Positions 1 through 9,994 of a DNA stretch of 64,000 bases are shown here, in pieces; position 1 is the first letter of the stretch, and each line of letters starts with the position of its first letter. The stretch is from an uncultured Bacillaceae bacterium (lineage in GTDB: Bacteria > Bacillota > Bacilli > Bacillales > Bacillaceae_L), in assembly GCA_947497585.1 (NCBI GenBank), contig CANMHG010000002.1, forward strand, positions 124,001 to 188,000, given 5' to 3'. The position numbers and the translations under genes are program-made. The notes beneath the pieces were generated by a model, which worked only from the letters and a program-made list of their open reading frames with translations, was not told where the DNA came from and made no database searches.

Positions 1-2141
1 ACAACCTTTTGAAGGTGGTTAACATTTTGAATTGAAATGGTCATATTAATTGTTGCCATTTTATTGCGATCTGATTTTCCAGCAACCGCATTAATATTTG
101 TTTTGGTTTCATTTACAGCTTGTAGGACCTCGTTTAATAATCCTCTACGATCAAAACCTGAAATTTCAATTTCAACATTGTATTCTCTTCGCTCATTAAT
201 CTTACTTTCCCACTCAACCGGTATAAGTCTAGCCTGAGCATCGCTGCTGTGAACATTTGGACAGTCATTTCGATGAACAGAAACACCACGACCTTTTGTA
301 ATAAATCCTACAATATCATCACCAGGAACGGGATTACAGCATTTAGATAAGCGGATTAATAAATTATCAATTCCTTGAACTTGTACACCAGATTCTCTTC
401 TCTTAGAAGCAGGAAATTGCCTCATCTCTGATACAACATCCGCTACATTCTTTTCCTGTTCTTGGTCACGTTTTTTGCGCCATTTTTCAGTAAGTCTTGT
501 AGCTATCTGAGCAGCCGTAATTCCGTTATAACCTACAGCAGCAAACATATCTTCTTCATTAGAGAAATTAAACTTTTCAGCAACCCTTTTTAAGTTTTCA
601 GAGGTTAGGACCTCTTTAACATCGAATTCAAGGTTTTTTACCTCTTTCTCAACTAGTTCCTTCCCTTTTTCAAGGTTTTCATCACGACGTTGCTTCTTAA
701 AGAATTGACGAATTTTATTTTTTGCTTGTGATGTTTGAGCAAGTTTTAGCCAGTCTTGACTTGGACCATAAGAGTGCTTAGAGGTCAATATTTCGATTAT
801 ATCACCGGTTTTAAGCTTATAATCCAGTGTTACCATCTTTCCATTTACTTTCGCACCAATTGTCTTATTTCCAATTTCCGAGTGAATACGATAAGCAAAG
901 TCTATAGGTACAGAACCTGATGGTAGCTCGATCACATCACCCTTTGGTGTAAAGATAAACACCATATCCGAGAAAAGATCAATTTTTAATGATTCCATAA
1001 ACTCTTCGGCATTACTAGCATCATTTTGCCACTCTAGAATCTCTCTAAACCAAGTTAATTTCTCTTCATAAGAAGCAGTTGGTAGTACATTCTTGCCCTC
1101 TTTGTAAGCCCAATGCGCAGCAATACCAAACTCCGCGATTTGATGCATTTCAAATGTTCGTATTTGAACCTCTAGTGGATCACCAGTAGGACCTATAACC
1201 GTAGTATGAAGGGATTGATACATGTTAGGCTTTGGCATCGCGATATAATCCTTAAAACGGCCAGGCATCGGCTTCCAACAGGTATGAATTATTCCTAAAA
1301 CAGCATAACAATCCTTAATACTGTTTACGACAATCCTAACGGCTAAAAGATCATATATTTCATTAAACTGTTTATTTTGAAGTACCATCTTACGATAAAT
1401 ACTATAAATGTGTTTTGGTCTTCCAGAAATGTCTGCTTTAATGGATACCTCAGTGACTCTACCTTTTACTTCATTTATAACATCCTCTAAATACTGTTCT
1501 CGCTCAGCCCGCTTTTTCTTCATCAGATTTACAATTCGGTAATATTGCTGCGGATTTAAATAGCGTAAAGCTGTATCTTCAAGCTCCCATTTAATTTTAG
1601 AGATCCCGAGACGATGTGCTAAAGGAGCAAAGATTTCTAATGTTTCATTCGAGATTCTTCGCTGCTTTTCCTGAGGTAGATGTTTCAGGGTACGCATATT
1701 GTGCAGGCGATCTGCAAGTTTAATTAAGATGACACGAATGTCCTGTGCCATGGCAACAAACATCTTCCTATGATTTTCTGCCTGTTGCTCTTCTTGAGAT
1801 TTATATCTAATCTTCCCTAGTTTCGTTACACCATCAACAAGCATCGCAACTTCTTTAGTAAAAGCTTCCTCAATATGTTGGAAAGTAAGTTCTGTATCTT
1901 CTACAACATCATGAAGAAAACCAGCAGCAATGGTTGAAGGATCCATATCTAGATCGACCAGAATACCAGCTACTTGTATAGGATGAATAATATAAGGCTC
2001 ACCGGATTTACGATATTGTTCACGGTGAGCTTCTTTTGCAAAATTATATGCTTCTTGAATAAATTCGATATCTTTACCAGACAAGTAACGCTTCGCTTTT
2101 TCTATAACTTGCTCAGCTGTTAATACCTGTTCATTAGCCAT
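1..2141 (-). CDS. relA: Bifunctional (p)ppGpp synthetase/hydrolase RelA (C-terminus cut by window edge)
   Basis: This is the Rel enzyme that makes and degrades the alarmone (p)ppGpp in the stringent response. The minus-strand frame opens with an ATG at 2141 behind an AGGTGA-type ribosome site and stays open to base 1 (713 codons). It starts [12 protein letters not shown], almost identical to B. subtilis RelA. Visible in order are the HD hydrolase domain (HDVVEDTE, about residue 75), the synthetase domain (central third), the TGS domain, and the beginning of the C-terminal ACT domain. The family is about 734 residues long, so some 20 C-terminal residues lie outside the window. The synthetase and hydrolase regions are both intact, so it should be bifunctional. 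It lies downstream of recJ and apt in the same direction, the usual Bacillus order, but the apt terminator suggests its own promoter. Confidence 0.97.
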   Translation of the reverse strand, partial: MANEQVLTAEQVIEKAKRYLSGKDIEFIQEAYNFAKEAHREQYRKSGEPYIIHPIQVAGILVDLDMDPSTIAAGFLHDVVEDTELTFQHIEEAFTKEVAMLVDGVTKLGKIRYKSQEEQQAENHRKMFVAMAQDIRVILIKLADRLHNMRTLKHLPQEKQRRISNETLEIFAPLAHRLGISKIKWELEDTALRYLNPQQYYRIVNLMKKKRAEREQYLEDVINEVKGRVTEVSIKADISGRPKHIYSIYRKMVLQNKQFNEIYDLLAVRIVVNSIKDCYAVLGIIHTCWKPMPGRFKDYIAMPKPNMYQSLHTTVIGPTGDPLEVQIRTFEMHQIAEFGIAAHWAYKEGKNVLPTASYEEKLTWFREILEWQNDASNAEEFMESLKIDLFSDMVFIFTPKGDVIELPSGSVPIDFAYRIHSEIGNKTIGAKVNGKMVTLDYKLKTGDIIEILTSKHSYGPSQDWLKLAQTSQAKNKIRQFFKKQRRDENLEKGKELVEKEVKNLEFDVKEVLTSENLKRVAEKFNFSNEEDMFAAVGYNGITAAQIATRLTEKWRKKRDQEQEKNVADVVSEMRQFPASKRRESGVQVQGIDNLLIRLSKCCNPVPGDDIVGFITKGRGVSVHRNDCPNVHSSDAQARLIPVEWESKINERREYNVEIEISGFDRRGLLNEVLQAVNETKTNINAVAGKSDRNKMATINMTISIQNVNHLQKV

Positions 2142-2264
2142 GAAATCACCTTTTTATAATTTAACTTTCATTAAACAATATTTTCATTATACTTTTCTAA
2201 AAAAATAATGATTATCCCTATTATCTTGAAATTTCGGAAGGATGTAAAGGAAAATTACCTTTTT

Positions 2265-2292
2265 AAAAAAGAGCACTCTACAAAGAGCGCTC
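2265..2292 (-). terminator. Intrinsic terminator after apt
   Basis: On the minus strand a 9-bp stem (GAGCGCTCT paired with AGAGTGCTC, one G-U pair) with a TTGT loop is followed by six T residues. It lies just downstream of the apt stop codon and upstream of relA. Confidence 0.75.
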
Positions 2293-2300
2293 GTTGTTCA

Positions 2301-2813
2301 TTAGTATTTCATTAAAGTAAGTACATCATAGCCATCTAGCTTATCACGGCCATCAAGGTATGTTAATTCGATGATAAACGCGATTCCTGCTACAATGCCT
2401 CCTAGTCCTTCAACTAGTTTGATTGTTGCTTCGATTGTTCCACCAGTAGCCAACAGATCATCTGTAATTAGTACACGTTGACCTGGTCTAATTGCATCTT
2501 TATGAATTGTTAATACGTCCTTGCCATACTCTAAGCCATATTCTTGTCGCATTACTTCGCGTGGAAGTTTCCCTTCCTTACGAACTGGTGCAAATCCTAC
2601 CCCGTGTGAATAAGCAACTGGACATCCAATGATAAATCCACGAGCTTCTGGACCAACTACTAAGTCAATCTCTTTTTGACGAGCATATTGAACGATTTGA
2701 TCAGTTGCATATTTGTATGCTTCTCCATCATTCATTAATGGTGTGATATCTTTAAATAAAATACCTTGTTTTGGATAGTCTGGAACAATTGTAACAAATT
2801 TCTTTAAATCCAT
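2301..2813 (-). CDS. apt: Adenine phosphoribosyltransferase
   Basis: This cytoplasmic purine-salvage enzyme converts adenine and PRPP to AMP and pyrophosphate. The 170-residue length is the usual one. The PRPP-binding signature lies at [15 protein letters not shown] (about residues 115-129), and the VVGPEARGF motif is near residue 53. The start ATG overlaps the recJ stop by one base (TAATG), so the two genes are translationally coupled. A hairpin terminator follows. Confidence 0.97.
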   Translation of the reverse strand: MDLKKFVTIVPDYPKQGILFKDITPLMNDGEAYKYATDQIVQYARQKEIDLVVGPEARGFIIGCPVAYSHGVGFAPVRKEGKLPREVMRQEYGLEYGKDVLTIHKDAIRPGQRVLITDDLLATGGTIEATIKLVEGLGGIVAGIAFIIELTYLDGRDKLDGYDVLTLMKY

Positions 2814-5170
2814 TAGTTTACTGCCTCCTCGTACGTTAACGAACCTCTATCAAATTGATCAAACAATTGCTTTAATTGTTGATAAGAAGAATACAAATAC
2901 TCATTTTCAAGCTCGATTTGTTCCTGCTTTAAACGATATGTTTCTGATTCAATCAAATCCCGTTTTGTAGCAACAGTTGATAAGGAAATTAATCCATTGT
3001 CTATTTTAACAAATTCTAGTTCAAAAAACACCTGTGACATAAAATCAATTGTTTCTATTGTCCAACCTCGATGTTTGGCTAGCTCCATTCCATACCTTTT
3101 TATATCAAAGCTACCTCGTTTTGATATAAACGCATAAAACCACTTAAAGTGCTCTCTTGTTGGAATTGTACTAAAGAAATGGTTTTGTTGGTTATAAAAT
3201 AATGTATAAATCCGTCTAGGAAAAGAGGATTTAAATAATGTATTTAAACTTTCCTTGTTAGATGGTAGGTCAACAAGGACAACATGACTTTTACTTAGGT
3301 CAAATTCAAACTCTTCTAATGATGAAATAAATAATAGCTCATCCTTATACTTACCTATTTGTATGTTATTTAATGTATCTTGATTAAAAACCACCAATTT
3401 TCTATTATCTGAAGGAACCCCTTCGATCACTTTATGGATATCTTTTGCGCCACGGAAGTCAAAAAGTTGCCAGTGATTAACAGCAACATCTTGTATCATT
3501 ACCTGTGGCTTACGGAAGTTATTCCATTCATTTATCGATAATTCACCGAGGATAGACACTTTAGAAACAGGTGATATTTGGTCATACACTTCCCCAAAGC
3601 CAAACCCGACCCCATCTAAGGTTACTCCGTTATCCTCAACTACAACTTTTAGATGATTCTGATTGGACCCTATCTTCTTAATACTGTTTATGTTTGCATC
3701 CTTAATTAATACACGAGGTTTCGGATTAGCCATCCCAAAAGGAGCTAATCTATTAAGTTCTGCAATTGTATCAATAGTTACCTCATGAAGAGAACAAACC
3801 ACATCTACATTTGTTATAGGTATATAGTCTTCAGCAGTTAAACATTCTAGTGCAAGCTCGTTTAAACGACTTCGAAGACTAGCAACATCATCAAGGTTCA
3901 ATGTCATACCCGCTGCCATTGGATGACCTCCAAAGTGAGGTAATATATCACGACAGGTAGAAAGATTAGCAAATAAATCAAAACCAGCAATACTCCTAGC
4001 TGACCCCTTAGCGATTCCTTTGTCAGGATCAATACTTAAAACGATAGTAGGACGGTAAAACCGATCTACTAACCTAGAGGCTACAATTCCTACAACACCA
4101 GCGTTCCATCCTTCTTTTGCGATCACTAATACAGAATTTTTATCAGGAGGGAAGAATTCTTCTACCTCTTTTATAGCTTCTTCGGTCATTTCATTGACTA
4201 ATTGCTGACGCTCTTTATTCAACAAATCGATTTGTTCTGCGAGCATATCTGCTTCTTCTCTATCATTAGTCATAAGCAAATGTACAGCAGGATCTGCAGC
4301 TTCTAGCCTTCCTACAGCATTAATTCTTGGGGCAAGTGCAAAACCAATTGTTTCTTCAGTAATATCCTTTGACTCAATCCCACATACCTTTAATAGAGCT
4401 TTTATCCCAATTCGATTGGTTGACTGAAGCATTTCAATCCCTTTACTTGCTAGTAATCTATTTTCATCATGCAAAGGTACCAAATCTGCAATCGTACCTA
4501 TTGCAGCAACTTCCAACAAAGAAGTAGGTACTTGTCCTAAAAGTGCATGTGCCAGCTTAAAAGCAACTCCTACACCTGCTAACTCCTTAAATGGGTAAGA
4601 ACAGCTCTCTTTTTTAGGATGAATGATTGAGAAGGCATTTGGGAGGACAGGTCCTGGTTCATGGTGATCTGTAATGATTAAATCAATGCCTAGTTCTTTT
4701 GCAACATCTGCCTCATGTATTGCAGAGATCCCCGTATCTACAGTAATAATTAAAGTAAAACCTTCGTCCTTGGCCCATCTGAACGCTTTTTCATTCGGAC
4801 CATAGCCTTCCGTAAAACGATTGGGTATATAGAAGTCTACATTTGCACCTTTTTCTAATAAAGCGGTCATTAATACTGTTGTACTACTTACACCATCAGC
4901 ATCATAATCTCCGTACACTAATATTCTCTCATTATTTGAAATAGCTTGGCTTATTCGATCGACTGTTTTTTCCATATCCTCAAGTAAAAAAGGATCATGA
5001 AAATCTTGCGTTTCTGTAAATAAGAATGCTTTCGCAGTCTCTACTGTATCAAAACCTCTACTAACCAATAAAGAAGCAACTAGAGGTGCTATATTTAACT
5101 CTTTTGAAAGTAAATCTATCTTTTCATTATCATTCGTTAAAATATCCCAACGTGTTTTAGCCTGTAGCAT
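2813..5170 (-). CDS. recJ: Single-stranded-DNA-specific exonuclease RecJ
   Basis: RecJ degrades single-stranded DNA 5' to 3' during recombination and repair. The start is placed at the internal ATG giving [11 protein letters not shown], because AAGGGGTGAAAGC precedes it and B. subtilis RecJ begins the same way; the frame stays open 17 codons upstream. DHH-family motifs are present: [12 protein letters not shown] (motif I), [16 protein letters not shown] (the DHH motif) and the [14 protein letters not shown]1 motif. At about 785 residues it is the long Bacillus form, with a C-terminal extension beyond the DHHA1 and OB domains. It is coupled to apt downstream. Confidence 0.96.
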   Translation of the reverse strand: MLQAKTRWDILTNDNEKIDLLSKELNIAPLVASLLVSRGFDTVETAKAFLFTETQDFHDPFLLEDMEKTVDRISQAISNNERILVYGDYDADGVSSTTVLMTALLEKGANVDFYIPNRFTEGYGPNEKAFRWAKDEGFTLIITVDTGISAIHEADVAKELGIDLIITDHHEPGPVLPNAFSIIHPKKESCSYPFKELAGVGVAFKLAHALLGQVPTSLLEVAAIGTIADLVPLHDENRLLASKGIEMLQSTNRIGIKALLKVCGIESKDITEETIGFALAPRINAVGRLEAADPAVHLLMTNDREEADMLAEQIDLLNKERQQLVNEMTEEAIKEVEEFFPPDKNSVLVIAKEGWNAGVVGIVASRLVDRFYRPTIVLSIDPDKGIAKGSARSIAGFDLFANLSTCRDILPHFGGHPMAAGMTLNLDDVASLRSRLNELALECLTAEDYIPITNVDVVCSLHEVTIDTIAELNRLAPFGMANPKPRVLIKDANINSIKKIGSNQNHLKVVVEDNGVTLDGVGFGFGEVYDQISPVSKVSILGELSINEWNNFRKPQVMIQDVAVNHWQLFDFRGAKDIHKVIEGVPSDNRKLVVFNQDTLNNIQIGKYKDELLFISSLEEFEFDLSKSHVVLVDLPSNKESLNTLFKSSFPRRIYTLFYNQQNHFFSTIPTREHFKWFYAFISKRGSFDIKRYGMELAKHRGWTIETIDFMSQVFFELEFVKIDNGLISLSTVATKRDLIESETYRLKQEQIELENEYLYSSYQQLKQLFDQFDRGSLTYEEAVN

Positions 5171-5255
5171 GCTTTCACCCCTTAACCACACCATTATACA
5201 GGAGTGACTAAGGGGTTTCAATGAAGTTAACCTTGTTTATAAGGCTGGAAATATT

Positions 5256-5603
5256 TTATTTTAGTTCATTACTTTCCTTATGCTCAGCTTTTTCTTCTAA
5301 TGGTTCTTCTGAAGGTGTAATTTCTTTAAGTTGTTCATTTTTGTTTTCAATTTCCACCTTAAGAGCTGCATTTTCTTTTTCAAGTCCTTTTACTTTCCTT
5401 TGTAATACAAAAAGTCGGAATATCCCGGCAGATGCCACAATTATTCCCCCCATTGATACTGAACCTAAAATGATAAGGATAAGTGGCCAGTCCGCAGTTC
5501 CAAAAAGATAGTCAAACTCAACCGGCTCAACATTTATTACTGCAAATAAAGCGACTATAATAGCAAATAAGAAAGCTAAGATTAAACTCCATTGCCCTTT
5601 CAT
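5256..5603 (-). CDS. LapA-domain (DUF1049) membrane protein, YrvD-like
   Basis: A 115-residue protein with two predicted membrane helices (about residues 5-22 and 40-67) followed by a charged helix likely to form a coiled coil (residues 68-95) and a glutamate-rich tail. This is the LapA/DUF1049 layout, and the position upstream of recJ matches B. subtilis yrvD. In other bacteria LapA proteins take part in cell-envelope assembly; no specific role can be read here. The start has a good ribosome site (AAGGGGGAATTAACA before ATG). Confidence 0.8.
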   Translation of the reverse strand: MKGQWSLILAFLFAIIVALFAVINVEPVEFDYLFGTADWPLILIILGSVSMGGIIVASAGIFRLFVLQRKVKGLEKENAALKVEIENKNEQLKEITPSEEPLEEKAEHKESNELK

Positions 5604-5627
5604 TGTTAATTCCCCCTTATATTCGAA

Positions 5628-6530
5628 TTAATCCTCATCATCTTCAGAGTAAGGATTAATATGTACAAACACATCCTTTACATGTGCTACTTCTATAAGC
5701 TTTTGCTTAACCTTTTTCCCAACTCTATGACCTTCTTCAACTGTCATATGAGGATCGACTGAAATTCTTAAATCTACAATTACGTAATGTCCATGCTCAC
5801 GGGCATGTAAAGAGCCAATCTTTTTCACTTCAGGTACTGTTAAAATTGCGTTTCTCATTTCAACTGTATCTTCATCGTGCAAAACATGATCCAAGGTAGT
5901 GTGGATTGATTCTTTTCCTAATTTCCATGCTGTTTTTAAAATTAAAATGGCAACAAATATACCGGCCACAGGGTCTCCATACTCCAACCACGGAACGCCT
6001 ATCTTCTCACCAAGAATTGCTGCTCCAACACCTATTAGTGCAGCTACAGATGAATAAACATCTGAACGATGTTCGTATGCATTAACAATAATCGCATCAC
6101 TATTTATACGTTTACCCAACTTGTATTTATACCTAAACATTATTTCTTTGACAATTATAGATATTATAATTGCATAAATGGCTAGTGTCTTTGGTGCCTC
6201 AATTGGATGAAAAAAGGCTTCAAAAGAAGATTTTCCAATCTCAATCCCAACAAGAAATAAAAGGACAGATACAATAATTGCTGCAATTGATTCAGCTTTC
6301 CCGTGACCATATGGATGATCCTCGTCTGGAGGCTGCTTGGCTGCTCGCAACCCAATATAAACAGCAAATGACCCAGCGACATCAGATGCGGAATGAACAG
6401 CATCAGCCACTAGCGCTCTACTACCTGAAATAACACCGATTACATACTTAAAAATAGCTAATATTACATTTCCGACTACTCCTACCATTGCCGCAAATTC
6501 GGCTTCCTTAAATCGATCTTTGTTCCCCAA
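5628..6530 (-). CDS. Cation diffusion facilitator (CDF) family metal transporter
   Basis: A proton-coupled efflux pump for divalent metals such as Zn, Mn or Fe. Several membrane helices are visible. The TM2 metal-site motif DAVHSASD and the TM5 motif HRSDVYSS are both present, together with the loop motif HPYGHGKAE. A cytoplasmic C-terminal domain with histidines (LHAREHGHYVIVDLRI) follows. The longest frame starts at GTG 6539, but GGAAGGG sits immediately against that codon. The TTG at 6530 has 8-base spacing and is preferred (300 residues). Metal specificity cannot be assigned from sequence alone. Confidence 0.92.
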   Translation of the reverse strand: MGNKDRFKEAEFAAMVGVVGNVILAIFKYVIGVISGSRALVADAVHSASDVAGSFAVYIGLRAAKQPPDEDHPYGHGKAESIAAIIVSVLLFLVGIEIGKSSFEAFFHPIEAPKTLAIYAIIISIIVKEIMFRYKYKLGKRINSDAIIVNAYEHRSDVYSSVAALIGVGAAILGEKIGVPWLEYGDPVAGIFVAILILKTAWKLGKESIHTTLDHVLHDEDTVEMRNAILTVPEVKKIGSLHAREHGHYVIVDLRISVDPHMTVEEGHRVGKKVKQKLIEVAHVKDVFVHINPYSEDDED

Positions 6531-6613
6531 GTTGTTCACCCTTCCTTGTAAAACAGTCGTTTCTTATTGTAACCAATAACGTAGTCTATCACCACAAATA
6601 AACCACAATAAAT

Positions 6614-6644
6614 AAAAAACCGTGGATTTCTCCACGGCTTTTTT
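6614..6644 (-). terminator. Terminator after secDF
   Basis: A CCGTGG/CCACGG stem with an A/T-rich 6-base loop is flanked by six A residues on the left and six T residues on the right. On the minus strand it lies directly after the secDF stop, and the T-tract would end secDF transcription. The element is near symmetric. Confidence 0.85.
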
Positions 6645-6652
6645 AGTCTAAA

Positions 6653-8908
6653 TTATACTTCTGGCTCTGGTTCTTTGTCTTCAATTTTAGCATAACGTCT
6701 TTTCTCAAGTTGTTTATGTTTCCACACTAACCATAACTGTGATGCAAGGAAAAGTGAAGAATACGTACCAGCAATTAATCCAACTAATAAAGCAAACGAG
6801 AAGTTGGTGATGGATTCTGCACCTAAGAATAGTAAAGCTAAGACGACAAATACTACTGTTATTACAGTACTTACTGATCTACCAAGTGTTTGGCGTAATG
6901 CCTTATTCACAATATCAGATAAATCTTCAAATGTTTTAACTCTCTTCGATTTTTTCATTAATTCTCGAATTCGATCGAAGGTTACTATTGTATCATTAAT
7001 GGAATAACCGACAATTGTTAGTATTGCAGCTATAAATGTAATATCCACTTCTAAACGTGTTAAGCTAAACAACATAATGATAAAGAAGGCATCATGTAGT
7101 AACGCTATAATCGCTGCAACCGCCATTATCATTTCAAAGCGAATTGTTACGTAGATGATAATTCCAAGGGATGCTATCATCACTGCAAAAAAAGCATTTC
7201 TTGCAAGTTCTTTACCTACAGTTGGAGAAACCGTGCTTACACTTGGTTCTGCGCCATAAAGGTTTTGAAAGTGTGTTTTAACCTCTGCAATTTCATCTTT
7301 AGAAAGTACACCAATGAATCGAGCAACCCCAATTTCTTTATTATCTCCTGATAAGATAACATCTTTTGGCTCATAACCTAGCTCATTAAATTCTTCAGTT
7401 ACCTCTTGGGCAGTTAGTGATTTCTCAGCTAGGATCTCTACGCGTGTACCACTAGCAAAATCAATGCCTAGATTCAACTTTAACGTTAATAATAAACCAA
7501 TACCTAAAACAAACATAACTATTGAAGCAATGAAGAATTTCTTACGATGCTTCACGAAATCAAAACGATCAAATCTCGTTACTACTTCTGTTTCATCTGT
7601 TACTGTTGCTATATCAGCAATCTCACTTTGTTTAACTCCAAAGAGCCCTGGCTTATTATTGAATATTCGACTATTAACCCATAGACCTAAGAGTAAACGT
7701 GAGCCATAAACAGCTGTTAGGAAGCTGACCAATATACTGACAATTAACATAGTCGCAAAACCCTTAACAGAACTTGTACCAAAACTAAACAATACAACTG
7801 CCGCTAACAGAGTCGTAATGTTTGCATCAAAGATTGTTGACAACGAATTTCGATTACCAGATTTAAAGGCAGACATGACAGATTTCCCTAATCTTAATTC
7901 TTCCCTAATTCGTTCATAAGTAATGATATTCGCATCAACAGCCATACCAACACCAAGTAGTAATGCAGCAATACCTGGTAATGTTAAAACAGCATTCATC
8001 CAATCAAAAATTTGTAGTATCAAGAAAATATAAATACTTAGCGTGATAACCGCAATAATTCCCGGAAAGCGGTAATAGAAAATCATAAATAAAAAGATAA
8101 TTGCAATACCGATCATTCCAGCAAAGACTGTTTTTTGCAATGCTGTTTCACCGAATTTTGCGCCAACTGATGTTGAGTAAATTTCTTCAAGGTCAACAGG
8201 TAAAGATCCTGCATTTAATAAATCTGCAAGTTGCTTTGCACTTTCAACAGTGAAATTTCCTTCAATTTGAACATCAGATGTATTTAATATTTGCGAAACC
8301 CTCGGTGCTGAAATGAATTTTGGTTCAGCTTTTAGTGCTTCAGCAGCATAAGAGTCCACACCTTCTTCAAAATCTAACCAAATGACTAGAAGATTGTTAG
8401 GGACACCCATAGCCAAAATATCCTCAGTTACCTCTTTAAACAAATTAGCATTTTTTAACTTCAAGCTAACTATTGGTTGGTTTTGCTCAGCAAAGCTTTG
8501 CTTTGCTCCATTTTCAACAAGGTCAGTTCCATCCAACATGATGTTATCATTTACATCACGGAAGGTTAGCTTTGCTTGCGTAGATAAGATTTCACGAACT
8601 GTGTTTTGATCATCCACTCCAGCTAACTGGACACGGATACGATCTTCACCTTCAATCTGGATATTAGGTTCACTTACCCCAAGAACGTTTACACGTCGAT
8701 CCAGAGCTTCAATTGTACTTACTAGTACATCTCGGTCAATGACATCTCCTTCTTTGGCAGGTTTAACTTCATATAGAATTTCAAATCCGCCTTGAAGATC
8801 AAGTCCAAGTTTTATATTATTTACAATTCCATTTACCGTTGTACCCATTAAACTTCCGAAAAGAAGTACAAGCAGAAAAAAAGCTATTATCCGACCTCTT
8901 TTTACCAT
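6653..8908 (-). CDS. secDF: Protein translocase subunit SecDF (fused SecD-SecF)
   Basis: A proton-motive-force-driven membrane motor that helps pull exported proteins through SecYEG. The 751-residue protein is the natural SecD-SecF fusion typical of Bacillus. The SecD half (residues 1-430) begins with a membrane helix and the LGLDLQGGFE motif, then has a large extracellular P1 domain and a helix bundle containing GVGMAVDANIITYERIREE. The SecF half (about 450-751) repeats the plan with LNLGIDFASGTR and GYSINDTIVTFDRIRE. Twelve membrane helices are expected. It probably forms its own transcription unit. Confidence 0.97.
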   Translation of the reverse strand: MVKRGRIIAFFLLVLLFGSLMGTTVNGIVNNIKLGLDLQGGFEILYEVKPAKEGDVIDRDVLVSTIEALDRRVNVLGVSEPNIQIEGEDRIRVQLAGVDDQNTVREILSTQAKLTFRDVNDNIMLDGTDLVENGAKQSFAEQNQPIVSLKLKNANLFKEVTEDILAMGVPNNLLVIWLDFEEGVDSYAAEALKAEPKFISAPRVSQILNTSDVQIEGNFTVESAKQLADLLNAGSLPVDLEEIYSTSVGAKFGETALQKTVFAGMIGIAIIFLFMIFYYRFPGIIAVITLSIYIFLILQIFDWMNAVLTLPGIAALLLGVGMAVDANIITYERIREELRLGKSVMSAFKSGNRNSLSTIFDANITTLLAAVVLFSFGTSSVKGFATMLIVSILVSFLTAVYGSRLLLGLWVNSRIFNNKPGLFGVKQSEIADIATVTDETEVVTRFDRFDFVKHRKKFFIASIVMFVLGIGLLLTLKLNLGIDFASGTRVEILAEKSLTAQEVTEEFNELGYEPKDVILSGDNKEIGVARFIGVLSKDEIAEVKTHFQNLYGAEPSVSTVSPTVGKELARNAFFAVMIASLGIIIYVTIRFEMIMAVAAIIALLHDAFFIIMLFSLTRLEVDITFIAAILTIVGYSINDTIVTFDRIRELMKKSKRVKTFEDLSDIVNKALRQTLGRSVSTVITVVFVVLALLFLGAESITNFSFALLVGLIAGTYSSLFLASQLWLVWKHKQLEKRRYAKIEDKEPEPEV

Positions 8909-9035
8909 TTGAAACGTAATCCTCCTTCTGTCTACAAAAAGCTAGCTAAAATATCAATAATCCCATTATGAAACAACACCTAAAACCTGTCAATGTTCGA
9001 GGTGAAAGGAGGATAATCAGTGGAATGCATAAAGA

Positions 9036-9344
9036 TTACTTGCCAAACAAAGCTTTATACGATTCTTTACCTTCCTCAGAAAATAAATTATCCGAAGATT
9101 TAAAGGCTTCAATTGTAGCATATGAAATATAATCACTGACATTTAGTGATAAAATATCATTTACAATTTCATGCAGTTTTCTTTCTTCATTCACTCGTTT
9201 CCATCTCTTTTTTGTTAAAAACTCCCATAATTCTGCTTCAGTTACTTTGTCATACCCAAACAATTCAAATTCTTCTAGTTTACTAATTAATGCTGGCTCA
9301 ACCTGTGTTCTGTATACGTCGAAAGGATGTTCTTTAGTACTCAT
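9036..9344 (-). CDS. comN: ComN-like post-transcriptional regulator (YrzD family)
   Basis: A 102-residue acidic cytoplasmic protein. Its central motif, VSDYISYATIEAF, together with its position between secDF and the spoVB region, matches B. subtilis ComN. ComN controls accumulation of comE competence mRNA and localises with MinD and DivIVA at poles and septa. A function in competence is known only for the B. subtilis protein. In this genome, where a type IV pilus locus is also present, its targets may differ. Confidence 0.8.
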   Translation of the reverse strand: MSTKEHPFDVYRTQVEPALISKLEEFELFGYDKVTEAELWEFLTKKRWKRVNEERKLHEIVNDILSLNVSDYISYATIEAFKSSDNLFSEEGKESYKALFGK

Positions 9345-9355
9345 CTTAGCGCCCC

Positions 9356-9850
9356 CTAAAAAATTGAAATAGATAGTAGTCCTAAACTAACAATAATTGC
9401 AGCGCATATCACCCCAAGTGAAATAGCTAAAAAAGCATAACGAAAGCGAATTCCAAATATTGCAGCTGCTACACAAGCACTATAAGCTCCAGTTGTTGGT
9501 AGAGGAAGTGCTGTAAATAATAGCAGTCCTAATGCTCCATATTTTTCAACGTTATTCCCTTTTTTTAAAGTTCGGTGATAAAGCCAATTGTACATGTTCT
9601 GATACATTTTAAACTTCATTAACCACTTACTCAGAGGATGAAAAAGTAAGAGAATTGGAATTAATGGAAGTAAATTCCCACCAACACTTAATAAGATTGA
9701 TTTTACAAGACTAAAATCATAATGAATATAGGCAAGTGGTAAGCCACCTCTTAGTTCTAATATTGGAAGAGCCGAGATAACTAAAATAATTAATTCTGGA
9801 GGCAAAAATTCAAGGTTTTGCACAAGGAAATCTTTTATTCTTTCTTTCAT
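9356..9850 (-). CDS. Small multidrug export family membrane protein (COG2426-like)
   Basis: A 164-residue hydrophobic protein with about four membrane helices. The conserved features LELRGGLPLAY (about residues 31-41) and LFTALPLPTTGAYSACVAA (about residues 112-130) mark the COG2426/Sm_multidrug_ex family. The name comes from annotation habit, and true transport substrates are unknown. It overlaps nothing and sits 11 bases upstream of comN in the same direction, so the two are probably co-transcribed. Confidence 0.8.
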   Translation of the reverse strand: MKERIKDFLVQNLEFLPPELIILVISALPILELRGGLPLAYIHYDFSLVKSILLSVGGNLLPLIPILLLFHPLSKWLMKFKMYQNMYNWLYHRTLKKGNNVEKYGALGLLLFTALPLPTTGAYSACVAAAIFGIRFRYAFLAISLGVICAAIIVSLGLLSISIF

Positions 9851-9921
9851 CTAATCGATCCTTTCTCTACGAATAATGTCATCTATTTAACATTATGAGA
9901 AAGGTAATAGAATAATACTTG

Positions 9922-9951
9922 TCATGCTTGGCCCCCTACCTCGCATATAGT
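9922..9951 (+). promoter_or_regulatory. Possible sigma-E promoter of spoVB
   Basis: TCATGCTT and CATATAGT are separated by 14 bases, resembling the mother-cell sigma-E pattern. They lie about 45 bases upstream of spoVB, which is a sigma-E gene in B. subtilis. The -35 match is only partial. Confidence 0.4.
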
Positions 9952-9994
9952 AATTGTAAATGAAATATCCTTGTTTGAGAAGGTAGGGAAACAC

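Noticed and set aside
37-237. Short plus-strand frame at the window start
   Set aside because: It lies antisense to the RelA C-terminal domain, whose frame matches the family residue by residue.
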